Shown here piece by piece: positions 17,524 to 27,855 of a stretch of 64,000 nucleotides of DNA. Origin of the DNA: Paenacidovorax caeni. Its GTDB lineage: Bacteria > Pseudomonadota > Gammaproteobacteria > Burkholderiales > Burkholderiaceae_C. The notes under the pieces are model-generated. The model was not told the origin of the DNA. It saw only the letters and a program-made list of their open reading frames with translations, and searched no databases. The stretch is taken from positions 62,001-126,000 of the forward strand of contig NZ_CYIG01000005.1 of the NCBI RefSeq assembly GCF_001298675.1, given 5' to 3'. Both the position numbers and the translations under genes were made by a program. Positions within the stretch are counted from its first letter, which is position 1. Each line of letters starts with the position of its first letter.

Positions 17524-18684
17524 ATGCAGCGACTGTCTCCTTCTTCCCTGGCCTGGGCCCTGGCGGCGGCGGGCGTGCTCGCCCTGGGCGCCTGGCTGCT
17601 GCCCGCCGGCGCGTCGCGCGCCGCCGACGAGGCGCAGGCCGGCCAGCCCCGGCCCGCGCTGGCCGTGAACACCGTGGCGCCCGAGCGCGCCCCCCTGGCG
17701 CTGCAGCTCGCGGCCAACGGCAGCGTGGCCGCGTGGCAGGAGGCCAGCATCGGCGCCGAAAGCAACGGCCTGCGCCTGACCGATGTGCGCGTGAACGTGG
17801 GCGACGTGGTGCGCAAGGGCCAGCTGCTCGCCACCTTCGCCGACGACACCGTGCAGGCCGACGTGGCCCAGGCCCGCGCCAGCCTCATGGAAGCGCGCAG
17901 CAGCGCCGCCGAGGCCGCCGCCAACGACGAGCGCGCACGCACGCTGCAGGCCACGGGCGCCCTGAGCGCGCAGCAGATCCAGCAGTACGCCACGGCGGGC
18001 CAGACGGCGCAGGCGCGCGTCGAGGCGGCGCAGGCGCAGCTGCGCGTGCAGCAACTGCGCCTGGCGCACACGCGCGTGCTGGCGCCCGACGACGGCGTGA
18101 TCTCGGCGCGCACGGCCACCGTGGGCGCCGTGCTGGGGGCGGGCACGGAGCTGTTCCGCATGGTGCGCAAGGGGCGCCTGGAGTGGCGCGCCGAAGTCAC
18201 GTCGAGCGAGCTGCCGCGCATCCGCGCCGGGGCCAGGGCGCGCGTCACCGCCGCCAGCGGGGCCGAGGTGGAAGGCCGGGTGCGCATGGTGGCGCCCACG
18301 GTGGACCCGGCCACGCGCAACGCGCTGGTGTACGTGGATTTGCCCGCGCATGCCGACATCCGCGCGGGCATGTTCGCGCGCGGCGAATTCCTGCTGGGCG
18401 AGCGCAGCGCGCTCACCGTGCCGCAGTCGGCCCTGGTGGTTCGCGACGGCTTCAGCCACGTGTTCGAGGTGGTCGAGGGCAGCCGCGTGGCCATGCGTCG
18501 CGTGCAGACCGGCGAGCGTGCGGGCGCGCGCGTCGAGGTGCTGTCGGGCCTGGCCGAGGGCGCCGCCGTGGTGGCGCGCGGCGGCGCCTTCCTGAACGAT
18601 GGCGACCTGGTGCGCGTGGAACCCGATTCCAAGCAAAAACAGGCTCCAGCGCCTGCTGGTCAAGCGCCAGCAGCTAGCAAATAA
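17524..18684 (+). CDS. RND efflux periplasmic adaptor (MFP)
   Basis: 386 residues from MQRLSPSSL. A start 15 bases upstream is possible; GGACC lies 7 bases before the chosen one. An N-terminal membrane or signal segment (residues 8-27) precedes the lipoyl/barrel-sandwich halves, the alpha-hairpin (QARASLMEARSSAAEAAAND) and the beta-barrel domain (VRMVAPTVDPATRNALVYV). It links the RND pump to the outer-membrane channel. The last 15 or so residues (QKQAPAPAGQAPAASK) are encoded by a reversed copy of the dispersed hairpin repeat, so the natural C-terminus has been replaced or extended by repeat DNA. Confidence 0.93.
   Translation: MQRLSPSSLAWALAAAGVLALGAWLLPAGASRAADEAQAGQPRPALAVNTVAPERAPLALQLAANGSVAAWQEASIGAESNGLRLTDVRVNVGDVVRKGQLLATFADDTVQADVAQARASLMEARSSAAEAAANDERARTLQATGALSAQQIQQYATAGQTAQARVEAAQAQLRVQQLRLAHTRVLAPDDGVISARTATVGAVLGAGTELFRMVRKGRLEWRAEVTSSELPRIRAGARARVTAASGAEVEGRVRMVAPTVDPATRNALVYVDLPAHADIRAGMFARGEFLLGERSALTVPQSALVVRDGFSHVFEVVEGSRVAMRRVQTGERAGARVEVLSGLAEGAAVVARGGAFLNDGDLVRVEPDSKQKQAPAPAGQAPAASK
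18635..18683 (-). repeat. Dispersed hairpin repeat, copy 3, inside coding sequence
   Basis: Reverse-oriented copy (CAAGCGCCAGCAGCTAGCAAA at its right end). It encodes the C-terminal tail of the efflux adaptor and supplies its stop codon TAA. Confidence 0.75.
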
Positions 18685-18696
18685 GGAGCGGATGCG

Positions 18697-21600
18697 ATGA
18701 ATCTGTCCGCTTGGTCGATCCGCAACCCGGTGCCGGCCGCCATGCTGTTCGTGCTGCTCACGTTCGCCGGGCTGCTGTCGTTCCGTGCCATGAAGGTGCA
18801 GAACTTTCCCGACATGGACCTGCCGGTGGTCATGGTGACGGCGGTGCTGCCCGGCGCCGCGCCGGGGCAGCTCGAAAGCGACGTGGTGCGCAAGATCGAG
18901 AACGCCATCGCCACCACGCAGGGGCTCAAGCACATCACCTCCACGCTGGTCGATGGCTCGGCCACCATCGCCGCCGAGTACCGGCTGGAAAAGCCGGTGC
19001 AGGAGGCGGTGGACGACGTGCGCTCCGCCGTCTCGCGCGTGCGCGCCGACCTGCCGGCCGACCTGCGCGACCCCATCGTCGCCAAGCTGGAGCTGTCGGC
19101 GCAGCCGGTGCAGGCGTATGCCATCGCCTCGGACCGCTGGGACGACGAAGCGCTGTCCTGGTTCGTCGATGACACGCTCACGCGCCGCCTGCTGGCCGTG
19201 CCGGGCGTGGGCGGCGTGGCGCGCGTGGGCGGCGTCACGCGCCAGGTGCAGGTGGCGCTGGACCCGCTGCGCCTGCAGGCGCTGAACGCGACGGCGGCGG
19301 ATGTCTCGCGCCAGCTGCGCCAGGTGCAACTGGAGAGCGCGGGCGGCCGCGCCGACCTGGGCGGCGCCGAGCAGCCGGTACGCACCATCGCCACGGTGCA
19401 GACGGCGCAGGAACTCGCGGCCATGGACATTGCCCTGCCCGATGGCCGCCGCGTGCGGCTCGACCAGGTGGCGACCGTGACCGACACCATCGCCGAGCCG
19501 CGCTCGGCGGCGCTGCTCGATGGCCGCAGCGTGATCGGCTTCGAGGTCTCGCGCAGCCGCGGCGCCAGCGAGGTCGAGGTGGGCGCGGGCGTGCAGCGCG
19601 CGCTCGACCAGCTGCAGGCCGACTTTCCGCACCTCCAGCTCACGCGCACGGTGGACTTCGTGGACATCGCGCAGGATGAGTACGACAGCTCCATGAAGCT
19701 GCTGTACGAGGGCGGTTTCCTCGCCGTGGTGGTGGTGTGGCTGTTCCTGCGCGACTGGCGGGCAACAATAGTTTCCGCCGTGGCGTTGCCGCTGTCGGTC
19801 ATTCCGGCCTTCATCGGCATGCACTGGCTGGGCTTTTCCATCAACATCATCACGCTGCTGGCGCTGTCGCTGGTGGTGGGCATTCTGGTGGACGACGCCA
19901 TCGTCGAGGTGGAAAACATCGTGCGCCACCTGCGCATGGGCAAGACGCCGTACCAGGCGGCCATGGAGGCGGCGGACGAGATCGGCCTGGCCGTCATCGC
20001 CACCACCTTCACGCTGATTGCGGTGTTCCTGCCCACGGCCTTCATGGCGGGCATTCCGGGGCGCTTCTTCAAGCAGTTCGGCTGGACGGCGGCGCTGGCG
20101 GTGTTCGCCTCGCTGGTGGTGGCGCGCCTGCTCACGCCCATGATGGCGGCCTACATCATGAAGCCCCTGGTGGCGGTGGAAAAGGAGCCGCGCTGGCTGG
20201 CGCTGTACATGCGCGCCTCGGCCTGGTGCCTGCGCCACCGGCTGCGCACGCTGCTCGGCGCCCTGCTGTTCTTCGCCGGCTCGCTGGCGCTGATTCCGCT
20301 GCTGCCCTCGGGCTTCATCCCGGCGGACGACAACCAGCAGACCCAGGTCACGCTGGAGCTGCCGCCCGGCAGCCTGCTGGCCGACACGCGCGCCGCCGTG
20401 GCCCAGGCCAGCGAGCGCGTGGCGCGCGTGGGCTATGTGCAGAGCATCTACACGGCCATTGGCGGCGGCTCGGCGGGCGCCGACCCGTTCGCGGGCAGCG
20501 GCGCGGCCGACCCGCGCAAGGCCACGCTCACGCTGCGCATGGCGCCGCGCGGCCAGCGCCCGCTGAAGCAGGAGATCGAGCGGCGCCTGCGCGCCGAACT
20601 CGCCGACCTGCCGGGCGTGCGCGTGAAGATCGGCCTGGGCGGATCGAACGACAAGTACGTGCTCGCCCTGGCGAGCGAGGACCCGCAGGCCCTGGCCGAC
20701 GCCGCGCGCGCCGTGGAGCGCGACCTGCGCACCATCCCCGGCATCGGCAACGTCGGCTCCAGCGCCAGCCTGGTGCGGCCCGAGATCGCCGTGCGCCCCG
20801 ACTTCGCGCGCGCCGCCGACCTGGGCGTGACCACCAGCGCCATCGCCGAGACGCTGCGCGTGGCCACCGTGGGCGACTACGAGCAGTACCTGCCCAAGCT
20901 GAACCTGGCGCAGCGCCAGGTGCCCATCGTCGTGCGCCTGCCCGACGCCGCGCGCGAGGACCTGTCGGTGCTGGCGCGCCTGGCGGTGCCGGGCAGCAAG
21001 GGCCCGGTGCGCCTGGGCGAGGTCGCCTCGCTGGAGCTGGCGGGCGGGCCGGCCGTGATTGGCCGCTACGACCGCGCGCGCAACGTCAACTTCGAGATCG
21101 AGCTGGGCGAGCGCGGCCTGGGCGAAGTCACCGAGGCCGTGCGCCAGCTGCCCGCCATGGCCGGCCTGCCGCACAGCGTGCGCCCGATCGACGTGGGCGA
21201 CGCCGAGATGATGGGCGAGCTGTTCGCCAGCTTCGGCCTGGCGATGCTCACCGGCGTGCTGTGCATCTACCTGGTGCTGGTGCTGCTGTTCAAGGACTTC
21301 CTGCAGCCCGTGACCATCCTGGCGGCGCTGCCGCTGTCGCTGGGCGGCGCCTTCGTGGGGCTGCTGCTGGCGGGCAAGAGCTTCTCCATGCCCTCGCTCA
21401 TCGGGCTCATCATGCTCATGGGCATCGCCACCAAGAACTCCATCCTGCTGGTGGAATACGCCATCGTGGCGCGGCGCGACCATGGCCTGGGCCGCCTGGA
21501 CGCGCTGCTCGACGCCTGCCACAAGCGCGCGCGGCCCATCATCATGACCACGCTGGCCATGGGCGCGGGCATGCTGCCCATCGCGCTGGCCTGGGGCGGG

Positions 21601-21786
21601 GCGGACATGAGCTTCCGCTCGCCCATGGCGGTGGCGGTGATCGGCGGGCTCATCACCTCCACGGTGCTGAGCCTGCTCGTGGTGCCGGCGGTGTTCACCT
21701 ACATCGACGACCTGGCGCAGTGGTTCCACCGCAAGGTGCTGCGCCGCGGCCCCCAGGGCCCCCGTGTGGGGGAAACCGCAGGGTGA
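18697..21786 (+). CDS. RND multidrug efflux pump permease (HAE1-like)
   Basis: 1029 residues, usual length, start MNLSAWSIRNPVPAAM with AAGGAG upstream. Twelve transmembrane helices and two large periplasmic loops follow the AcrB pattern. The TM4 aspartate pair is present (GILVDDAIVEVENIV), as is the TM10 Lys (MGIATKNSILLVEYA), so proton relay residues are intact. It should use proton-motive force to export drugs or other amphiphiles with the neighbouring adaptor and channel. It is the last gene of the TetR-OMF-MFP-RND operon, followed by a strong GC hairpin. Confidence 0.96.
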   Translation: MNLSAWSIRNPVPAAMLFVLLTFAGLLSFRAMKVQNFPDMDLPVVMVTAVLPGAAPGQLESDVVRKIENAIATTQGLKHITSTLVDGSATIAAEYRLEKPVQEAVDDVRSAVSRVRADLPADLRDPIVAKLELSAQPVQAYAIASDRWDDEALSWFVDDTLTRRLLAVPGVGGVARVGGVTRQVQVALDPLRLQALNATAADVSRQLRQVQLESAGGRADLGGAEQPVRTIATVQTAQELAAMDIALPDGRRVRLDQVATVTDTIAEPRSAALLDGRSVIGFEVSRSRGASEVEVGAGVQRALDQLQADFPHLQLTRTVDFVDIAQDEYDSSMKLLYEGGFLAVVVVWLFLRDWRATIVSAVALPLSVIPAFIGMHWLGFSINIITLLALSLVVGILVDDAIVEVENIVRHLRMGKTPYQAAMEAADEIGLAVIATTFTLIAVFLPTAFMAGIPGRFFKQFGWTAALAVFASLVVARLLTPMMAAYIMKPLVAVEKEPRWLALYMRASAWCLRHRLRTLLGALLFFAGSLALIPLLPSGFIPADDNQQTQVTLELPPGSLLADTRAAVAQASERVARVGYVQSIYTAIGGGSAGADPFAGSGAADPRKATLTLRMAPRGQRPLKQEIERRLRAELADLPGVRVKIGLGGSNDKYVLALASEDPQALADAARAVERDLRTIPGIGNVGSSASLVRPEIAVRPDFARAADLGVTTSAIAETLRVATVGDYEQYLPKLNLAQRQVPIVVRLPDAAREDLSVLARLAVPGSKGPVRLGEVASLELAGGPAVIGRYDRARNVNFEIELGERGLGEVTEAVRQLPAMAGLPHSVRPIDVGDAEMMGELFASFGLAMLTGVLCIYLVLVLLFKDFLQPVTILAALPLSLGGAFVGLLLAGKSFSMPSLIGLIMLMGIATKNSILLVEYAIVARRDHGLGRLDALLDACHKRARPIIMTTLAMGAGMLPIALAWGGADMSFRSPMAVAVIGGLITSTVLSLLVVPAVFTYIDDLAQWFHRKVLRRGPQGPRVGETAG

Positions 21787-21794
21787 GCCAGGGG

Positions 21795-21818
21795 GCCGGA
21801 GGGCCCTGGCCCTCTGGC
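21795..21818 (+). terminator. GC-rich hairpin after the efflux operon
   Basis: Stem of 11 bases on each side (GCCGGAGGGCC and GGCCCTCTGGC, one G-U pair) with a 2-base gap. No U run follows, so it may attenuate or stabilise the 3' end and is not a classical intrinsic terminator. Confidence 0.35.
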
Positions 21819-21842
21819 GGGGCGGGATAATGGCGCGCAACC

Positions 21843-23057
21843 ATGAACCTCGTCGCGCTGAACATCGACACCATTCCCCTGGGCCAGCCGCTGCCCTTCG
21901 CCCTGCGCGGCGCGCAGGGCGTGCTGCTGGCGCACAAAGGCTATGTCATCCGCAACCGCGCGGAGCTGGAGGTGCTGCTGGCGCGCGGCGTCAGCCTGTG
22001 CGTGGACACCGACGAGTCGGGCGACAGCCACCGCAGCTACCTGGCGCAACTGCACCAGATGCTGCAGTCCGACACCCAGCTCGGGCAGATTGCTGTGATG
22101 AAGATCAGTGCCAGCCCGGGTGCGGCGCCGCCGCGTGAACGCGAGCGCGAGACCGTAGGCCCGCCCGCCTGGCTGGAACTGCAGGTGCGCGCCACACAGC
22201 TCCTGCGCACGCCGCAGGGGCAGGAGTTTGGCCCACGCTTTCATGCCCTCCACGAAGAACTGGCGCGCCACTGCGCCCAGGCGCCTGACGCCGCGCTGCT
22301 GGCGCTGGTGCTGCTGTCGGCGCAGGAAACGCAGATGTACAGCGCCACCCACGCCATGCTGGTGTCGGTGGCGTGCATGGTCACCGCGCGCGAGACGCTG
22401 CGCTGGCCGGAGGCACGTGTGCTTCAGGTTGGCCGGGCCGCGCTTTCCATGAACATTTCCATGACGGCGCTGCAGGACCACCTGGCACAGCAGACCGATC
22501 CCCTGTCGTGGCCGCAAATCATGGCCATCGAGAACCACGCCATGCAGTCCGAAGCGCTGCTGCGCCAGCTGGGCGTGGCCGACCCGGTCTGGCTCGAAGC
22601 CGTGCGGCGCCACCACGAGCGCACACCCGGTCCGCTGGCACAAAAGAGCGAAGCCGAGCAACTGGCGCGGCTGATTCAGCGTGCCGATGTGTTTGGCGCA
22701 CGCATCGCACCGCGCGCATCGCGCCAGCCCCTGCCGGTTACAGCGGCCATGCAGGGCAGCTACTACGACGAGACGCGCCAGGTCGATGAGGCCGGCGCCG
22801 CGCTCGTCAAGACGCTGGGCATCTACCCGCCCGGCGCCCTGGTGCGCCTGGCCAGCCAGGAGGTCGCTGTGGTGCTGCGCCGCGGTGCGACGGCCACGAC
22901 GCCCCGCGTGGCCGTGGTGATTTCGCGCACGGGCATGCCCACGGGCGAAATGATTCCGCGCGACACCACCTTGCCTAACTGGAAAATCACGGGCCCCGTT
23001 GCCTACAAAGACGTGCGCGTGACCTGGCCGTTGGAGCGCATTCTGGCGTTGGTGTAG
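21843..23057 (+). CDS. Degenerate HD-GYP-like protein
   Basis: 404 residues. The middle part has the order of an HD-GYP domain: THAMLVSVACMVTA in place of the first helix, AALSMNISM where AALLHDIGK is expected, ENHAMQSEALLRQLGV, then VRRHHERTPGP and RADVFGAR. The metal-binding HD pair is gone, and the GYP motif is not evident, so cyclic di-GMP hydrolysis is unlikely. A binding or scaffold role is possible. An N-terminal region of about 100 residues (LLAHKGYVIRNRAELEVLL) and a C-terminal beta-rich part flank it. Product class inferred by motif order only. Confidence 0.65.
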   Translation: MNLVALNIDTIPLGQPLPFALRGAQGVLLAHKGYVIRNRAELEVLLARGVSLCVDTDESGDSHRSYLAQLHQMLQSDTQLGQIAVMKISASPGAAPPRERERETVGPPAWLELQVRATQLLRTPQGQEFGPRFHALHEELARHCAQAPDAALLALVLLSAQETQMYSATHAMLVSVACMVTARETLRWPEARVLQVGRAALSMNISMTALQDHLAQQTDPLSWPQIMAIENHAMQSEALLRQLGVADPVWLEAVRRHHERTPGPLAQKSEAEQLARLIQRADVFGARIAPRASRQPLPVTAAMQGSYYDETRQVDEAGAALVKTLGIYPPGALVRLASQEVAVVLRRGATATTPRVAVVISRTGMPTGEMIPRDTTLPNWKITGPVAYKDVRVTWPLERILALV

Positions 23058-23181
23058 CCCCGGGGGCTGCAAGGCCTTGCCGGTCGAGTTACATTTGCTT
23101 GCAAACGGGGTCTGGAACTTTGGTTCGCCAGCCCCACTCTACAGAGCATGTGATCGCTAAGGACTCACTGCCCATTTTGAT

Positions 23182-23277
23182 GTTGCGAAGCCTTTCGGTA
23201 CTTTTCGACTGCAACCCTGGAACGCTTCTCCTCCCTCCCTCTCTTTCTTCGTTTCGGGACGCTTCGCAACTTTTTTT
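23182..23277 (+). ncRNA. Candidate small RNA with an anti-Shine-Dalgarno loop
   Basis: GTTGCGAAGC (23182-23191) and GCTTCGCAAC (23261-23270) are a perfect 10-bp pair closed by seven T residues (23271-23277), as at the 3' end of an intrinsic terminator. The 69-base loop is pyrimidine-rich and contains CTTCTCCTCCCTCCC (23226-23240), which could pair with ribosome binding sites. It lies in the 3' region of the HD-GYP-like gene and no credible ORF covers it. The 5' end is unknown. The transcript could equally be a structured 3' UTR. Confidence 0.35.
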
Positions 23278-23285
23278 ACACCCAC

Positions 23286-23313
23286 AAAAAAGCCACCTTG
23301 CGGTGGCTTTTTT
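23286..23313. terminator. Bidirectional intrinsic terminator
   Basis: AAAAAAGCCACC, TTGC loop, GGTGGCTTTTTT: a perfect 12-bp stem with A and T runs on both sides. It separates the plus-strand HD-GYP-like gene from the convergent GST gene and can end transcription from both. Confidence 0.92.
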
Positions 23314-23344
23314 GTTGTCCCAGTAGCAAACCGACAACACGTTT

Positions 23345-25421
<2,077 letters not shown>

Positions 25422-25461
25422 GCGCACGGCAGGCGCACAGGCACGGTGCCTGCTGCGGCTG

Positions 25462-25514
25462 CTGCTTCTAAAACCATAGCTGCTGGCGCTTACTGCATAA
25501 GCGTTTGCGGCTCC
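25462..25514 (+). repeat. Dispersed hairpin repeat, copy 4
   Basis: ATAGCTGCTGGCGCTT followed by ATAAGCGTTTGCGGC. It fills the gap between purB and yaeQ. Confidence 0.8.
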
Positions 25515-25570
25515 TGGAGCTGCCAAAGCAAGCACTGGCTTGCGCTGGCAGCTCTTGTTTTTGATAGACC

Positions 25571-26131
25571 ATGGCCCTCAAATCCACCATCTTCAAGGCG
25601 AACGTCGCCATTGCCGACATCGACCACGGCTACTACGCCGACCACGCGCTGACCCTGGCGCGCCACCCGAGCGAGACTGATGAGCGCATGATGGTGCGCC
25701 TCGTGGCCCTGGCGCTCAATGCCCACCAGCTCAACGACATGTGCAACGGCGATGGCACGCTGGCCTTTGGCGCGGGCCTGTCGGACCCCGATGACCCCGA
25801 CGTCTCGCTGACCGACTTCACAGGGCAAAAACGCCTGTGGATCGAAGTCGGCCAGCCCGAGGAGAAACCCATCGCCAAGGCCTGCGGCAAAGCCGACGCC
25901 GTGGTGCTCTACCCCTTTCACCACGCCGCCGAGGTCTGGTGGAAAGGCATGGAGGGCAAGCTCGCGCGCCAGGACAAGCTGCAGGTGTGGCGCCTGCCGT
26001 CTGACACCGCCCAGGCGCTGGCCGCGCTGGCGGAACGCAGCATGCAGTTGCAGGCCACCATCCAGGAAGGCGCGCTGACGCTCAGCAGCAACCTGGGCAC
26101 GGTGTTCGTGGAGCCACTGCGCTGGAAGTGA
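25571..26131 (+). CDS. yaeQ: YaeQ family protein
   Basis: 186 residues covering the whole YaeQ family (MALKSTIFKANVAIADIDHG, GLSDPDDPD, LWIEVGQPEEKPIAKACGKA, FVEPLRWK at the end). The fold is a PD-(D/E)XK nuclease-like core, with the Asp/Glu/Gln/Lys pattern visible around IEVGQPEEKPI. The cellular role is unsettled; E. coli YaeQ was once tied to suppression of RfaH loss. It follows purB after a hairpin repeat. Confidence 0.93.
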   Translation: MALKSTIFKANVAIADIDHGYYADHALTLARHPSETDERMMVRLVALALNAHQLNDMCNGDGTLAFGAGLSDPDDPDVSLTDFTGQKRLWIEVGQPEEKPIAKACGKADAVVLYPFHHAAEVWWKGMEGKLARQDKLQVWRLPSDTAQALAALAERSMQLQATIQEGALTLSSNLGTVFVEPLRWK

Positions 26132-26146
26132 GCGCAACCTAACCGG

Positions 26147-26168
26147 CCGTGAGCCGTGAGCCGTGAGC
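26147..26168 (+). repeat. Heptamer tandem repeat (CCGTGAG x3)
   Basis: Three consecutive CCGTGAG units plus one base in the 41-base gap between the yaeQ stop and the convergent DUF3717 gene stop. No function is evident. Confidence 0.8.
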
Positions 26169-26172
26169 AGGC

Positions 26173-26586
26173 TCAGGCAGTGCGCTCCATTGCGCGCTCG
26201 GCATAGCGCGTGAAACGCCAGGAGTCGCCCTCCGCCGTGATGCGGCGCCAGACGGCGCGCTTTTGCACCGGCGTCATGGCGGTCCACAGCTGCACCTCCT
26301 CGAAGCTGCGCCCGCAGCCTTTGCAGGTAGCGTCGCCTTGGCTGGTGGAGCAGATGGCGATGCATGGCGTGTCGGGCGTGGTGGCGTACCAGTCGAGCCA
26401 GGCGGCCAGCGCCGCAGGCGGCAGGCGCGTCTCGTCCACGTTCGACTGGCGGTGGAACACCATCAGCGCGTACGTCTCGGCCAGCGCGCGCCAAACGGGC
26501 GCGACGCTCACGCCGTCGGGCGGTGGCGCCTTGGCCCGCCAGTGGTTGATGGCGGCTTCAATGTCGGTGATGTGGATTCCAGCCAT
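26173..26586 (-). CDS. DUF3717/DUF1289-type small protein
   Basis: 137 residues from MAGIHITDIEAAINHWRAK. The N-terminal 60 residues match the DUF3717 pattern (IEAAINHWR, then LAETYALM). The C-terminal part has the DUF1289-like four-cysteine motif DTPCIAICSTSQGDATCKGCGR followed by a Trp-rich helix, suggesting a small zinc or Fe-S binding knuckle. Fourteen extra N-terminal codons are possible but lack family similarity. Function unknown. It is 60 bases downstream of the TerC gene on the same strand. Confidence 0.75.
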   Translation of the reverse strand: MAGIHITDIEAAINHWRAKAPPPDGVSVAPVWRALAETYALMVFHRQSNVDETRLPPAALAAWLDWYATTPDTPCIAICSTSQGDATCKGCGRSFEEVQLWTAMTPVQKRAVWRRITAEGDSWRFTRYAERAMERTA

Positions 26587-26646
26587 GGGGTGCAGCGATG
26601 GGGCGTGGATCATAGCCCCGAACCGCATGCCCCCGTGGCGGTGGCG

Positions 26647-27612
26647 TCAATGCCCCACGTGCTCCTTGCCGGGGGAGGTGCGCAGGCTCAGCCACATGGT
26701 CACGGCCAGGATGGCGATGACCACGCCCAGCGAGACGCTGACCGGAATCTTGAAAACGTCGATCAGGCACATCTTGGTACCGATGAACACCAGGATCAGG
26801 GCCAGGCCGTAGTTCAGCAGGTGGAACTTGTTGGCCACGGCGGCCAGCAGGAAGTACATGGCGCGCAGGCCCAGAATGGCGAAGACATTGCTGGTCAGCA
26901 CGATGAACGGGTCGCTGGTCACGGCGAAGATCGCCGGGATGGAGTCCACCGCGAAAATCACGTCCGTCAGCGCGACCAGGCAGATCACCATGAGCAAGGG
27001 GGTGGCGATGCGCGTGCCGTTCTCCACGGTCCAGAATTTTTCGCCGTCGTAGTTGTGGCTCACGTGCATGACGCGGCGCAGCAGGCGCAGCGCGGGGTTG
27101 CCGTCCAGGCTCGGCTCCTCGCCGGCAGCCCACCACATCTTCACGCCGGTCAGGATCAGGAAGGCTCCGAACAGGTACAGGATCCAGTGGAACTGCTGGA
27201 GCAGCCAGCCGCCCACCAGAATCATGATGGTGCGCAGCACGATGGCGCCGATGATGCCGATCATGAGCACACGCTTCTGGTACGCCGCCGGTACGGCGAA
27301 GTAGCTGAAGATCAGCAGAAAGACAAAAATGTTGTCCACTGCCAGCGATTTCTCGATCAGGTAGCCGGTCAGAAACTCCAGGGCGCGCGTGTTGGCGGTT
27401 TCAACAGAGCCCGTGGCGTCGCGCACGGCCCACCACAACAGGCCATTGAAGGCGAAGCTCAGGGCGATCCAGACCAGGGACCAGTGCAGGGCTTCCTTGA
27501 CGCCAATCTCATGCGCGCCCTGCTTGCGCAGGACGACGAAATCGACAAAGAGGGAAACGAGGACGACGGCGACGAATGCCGCCCACAGCCACAGGGGCGC
27601 AACGGTTTGCAT
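26647..27612 (-). CDS. alx: TerC family membrane protein, Alx-like
   Basis: 321 residues with about nine hydrophobic helices. TerC signatures are clear: EKSLAVDNIFVFLLIFSYF and ALTDVIFAVDSIPAIFAVT carry the conserved acidic residues within membrane segments. Length and order match E. coli Alx, an Mn-export-related protein induced by alkaline pH and manganese. The leader on this strand is a yybP-ykoY riboswitch whose 3' strand can also pair with the ribosome binding site GAAAGG just before the ATG. Expression is therefore probably switched on by manganese. It is divergent from a second riboswitch-controlled TerC gene. Confidence 0.94.
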   Translation of the reverse strand: MQTVAPLWLWAAFVAVVLVSLFVDFVVLRKQGAHEIGVKEALHWSLVWIALSFAFNGLLWWAVRDATGSVETANTRALEFLTGYLIEKSLAVDNIFVFLLIFSYFAVPAAYQKRVLMIGIIGAIVLRTIMILVGGWLLQQFHWILYLFGAFLILTGVKMWWAAGEEPSLDGNPALRLLRRVMHVSHNYDGEKFWTVENGTRIATPLLMVICLVALTDVIFAVDSIPAIFAVTSDPFIVLTSNVFAILGLRAMYFLLAAVANKFHLLNYGLALILVFIGTKMCLIDVFKIPVSVSLGVVIAILAVTMWLSLRTSPGKEHVGH

Positions 27613-27616
27613 GACA

Positions 27617-27659
27617 AAGACCTTTCGGAAGTGAAGCTACTTGCCGTCTGAAAGGTCTT
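27617..27659 (-). promoter_or_regulatory. Ribosome-binding-site sequestering hairpin of the minus-strand riboswitch
   Basis: On the minus strand AAGACCTTTC (27659-27650) pairs perfectly over 10 bases with GAAAGGTCTT (27626-27617), which contains the ribosome binding site of the Alx-like gene. The same CCTTTC bases form the 3' side of riboswitch helix P1, so the two structures exclude each other. This is the expected layout of a translational on-switch. Confidence 0.75.
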
Positions 27660-27774
27660 GCGGGAGGGTGTAGGGTTTTTTGTCTCTGCGGGTTCCGGTG
27701 GCGCAAGGCCACGTGCTGACGAAACATCCGCACCGGCCGCCATGCTGCGCACCGGTTCGCTACTCCCCTTTCAG
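27648..27774 (-). promoter_or_regulatory. yybP-ykoY manganese riboswitch upstream of the Alx-like gene
   Basis: Read on the minus strand: P1 5' strand CTGAAAGG (27774-27767), the conserved GGGGAGTAGC, an internal region with GTTTCGTCAGCACG, and the 3' end GCAAGACCTTTCAG, whose CCTTTCAG pairs with P1 over 8 bp. These are the class hallmarks. The family senses Mn2+ and controls alx, mntP and TerC genes. It ends about 35 bases before the start codon. Confidence 0.88.
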
Positions 27775-27855
27775 AAGAGTGCGGATTATGCGAATTTGCA
27801 CAAATCCCATGCGTGGCGTGGGGTTGTTTCTGCGCCATTTGGATGTTCCAATCAG

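Noticed and set aside
16960-21840. Frame of 1626 codons antisense to the RND operon
   Set aside because: It is the mirror of high-GC codon bias: His/Gln/Arg/Gly-rich, no domain, and fully overlaps clear efflux genes.
23089-23340. 83-codon minus-strand frame between the HD-GYP-like and GST genes
   Set aside because: It reads through a perfect intrinsic terminator and an sRNA-like stem, and has no protein-like pattern.
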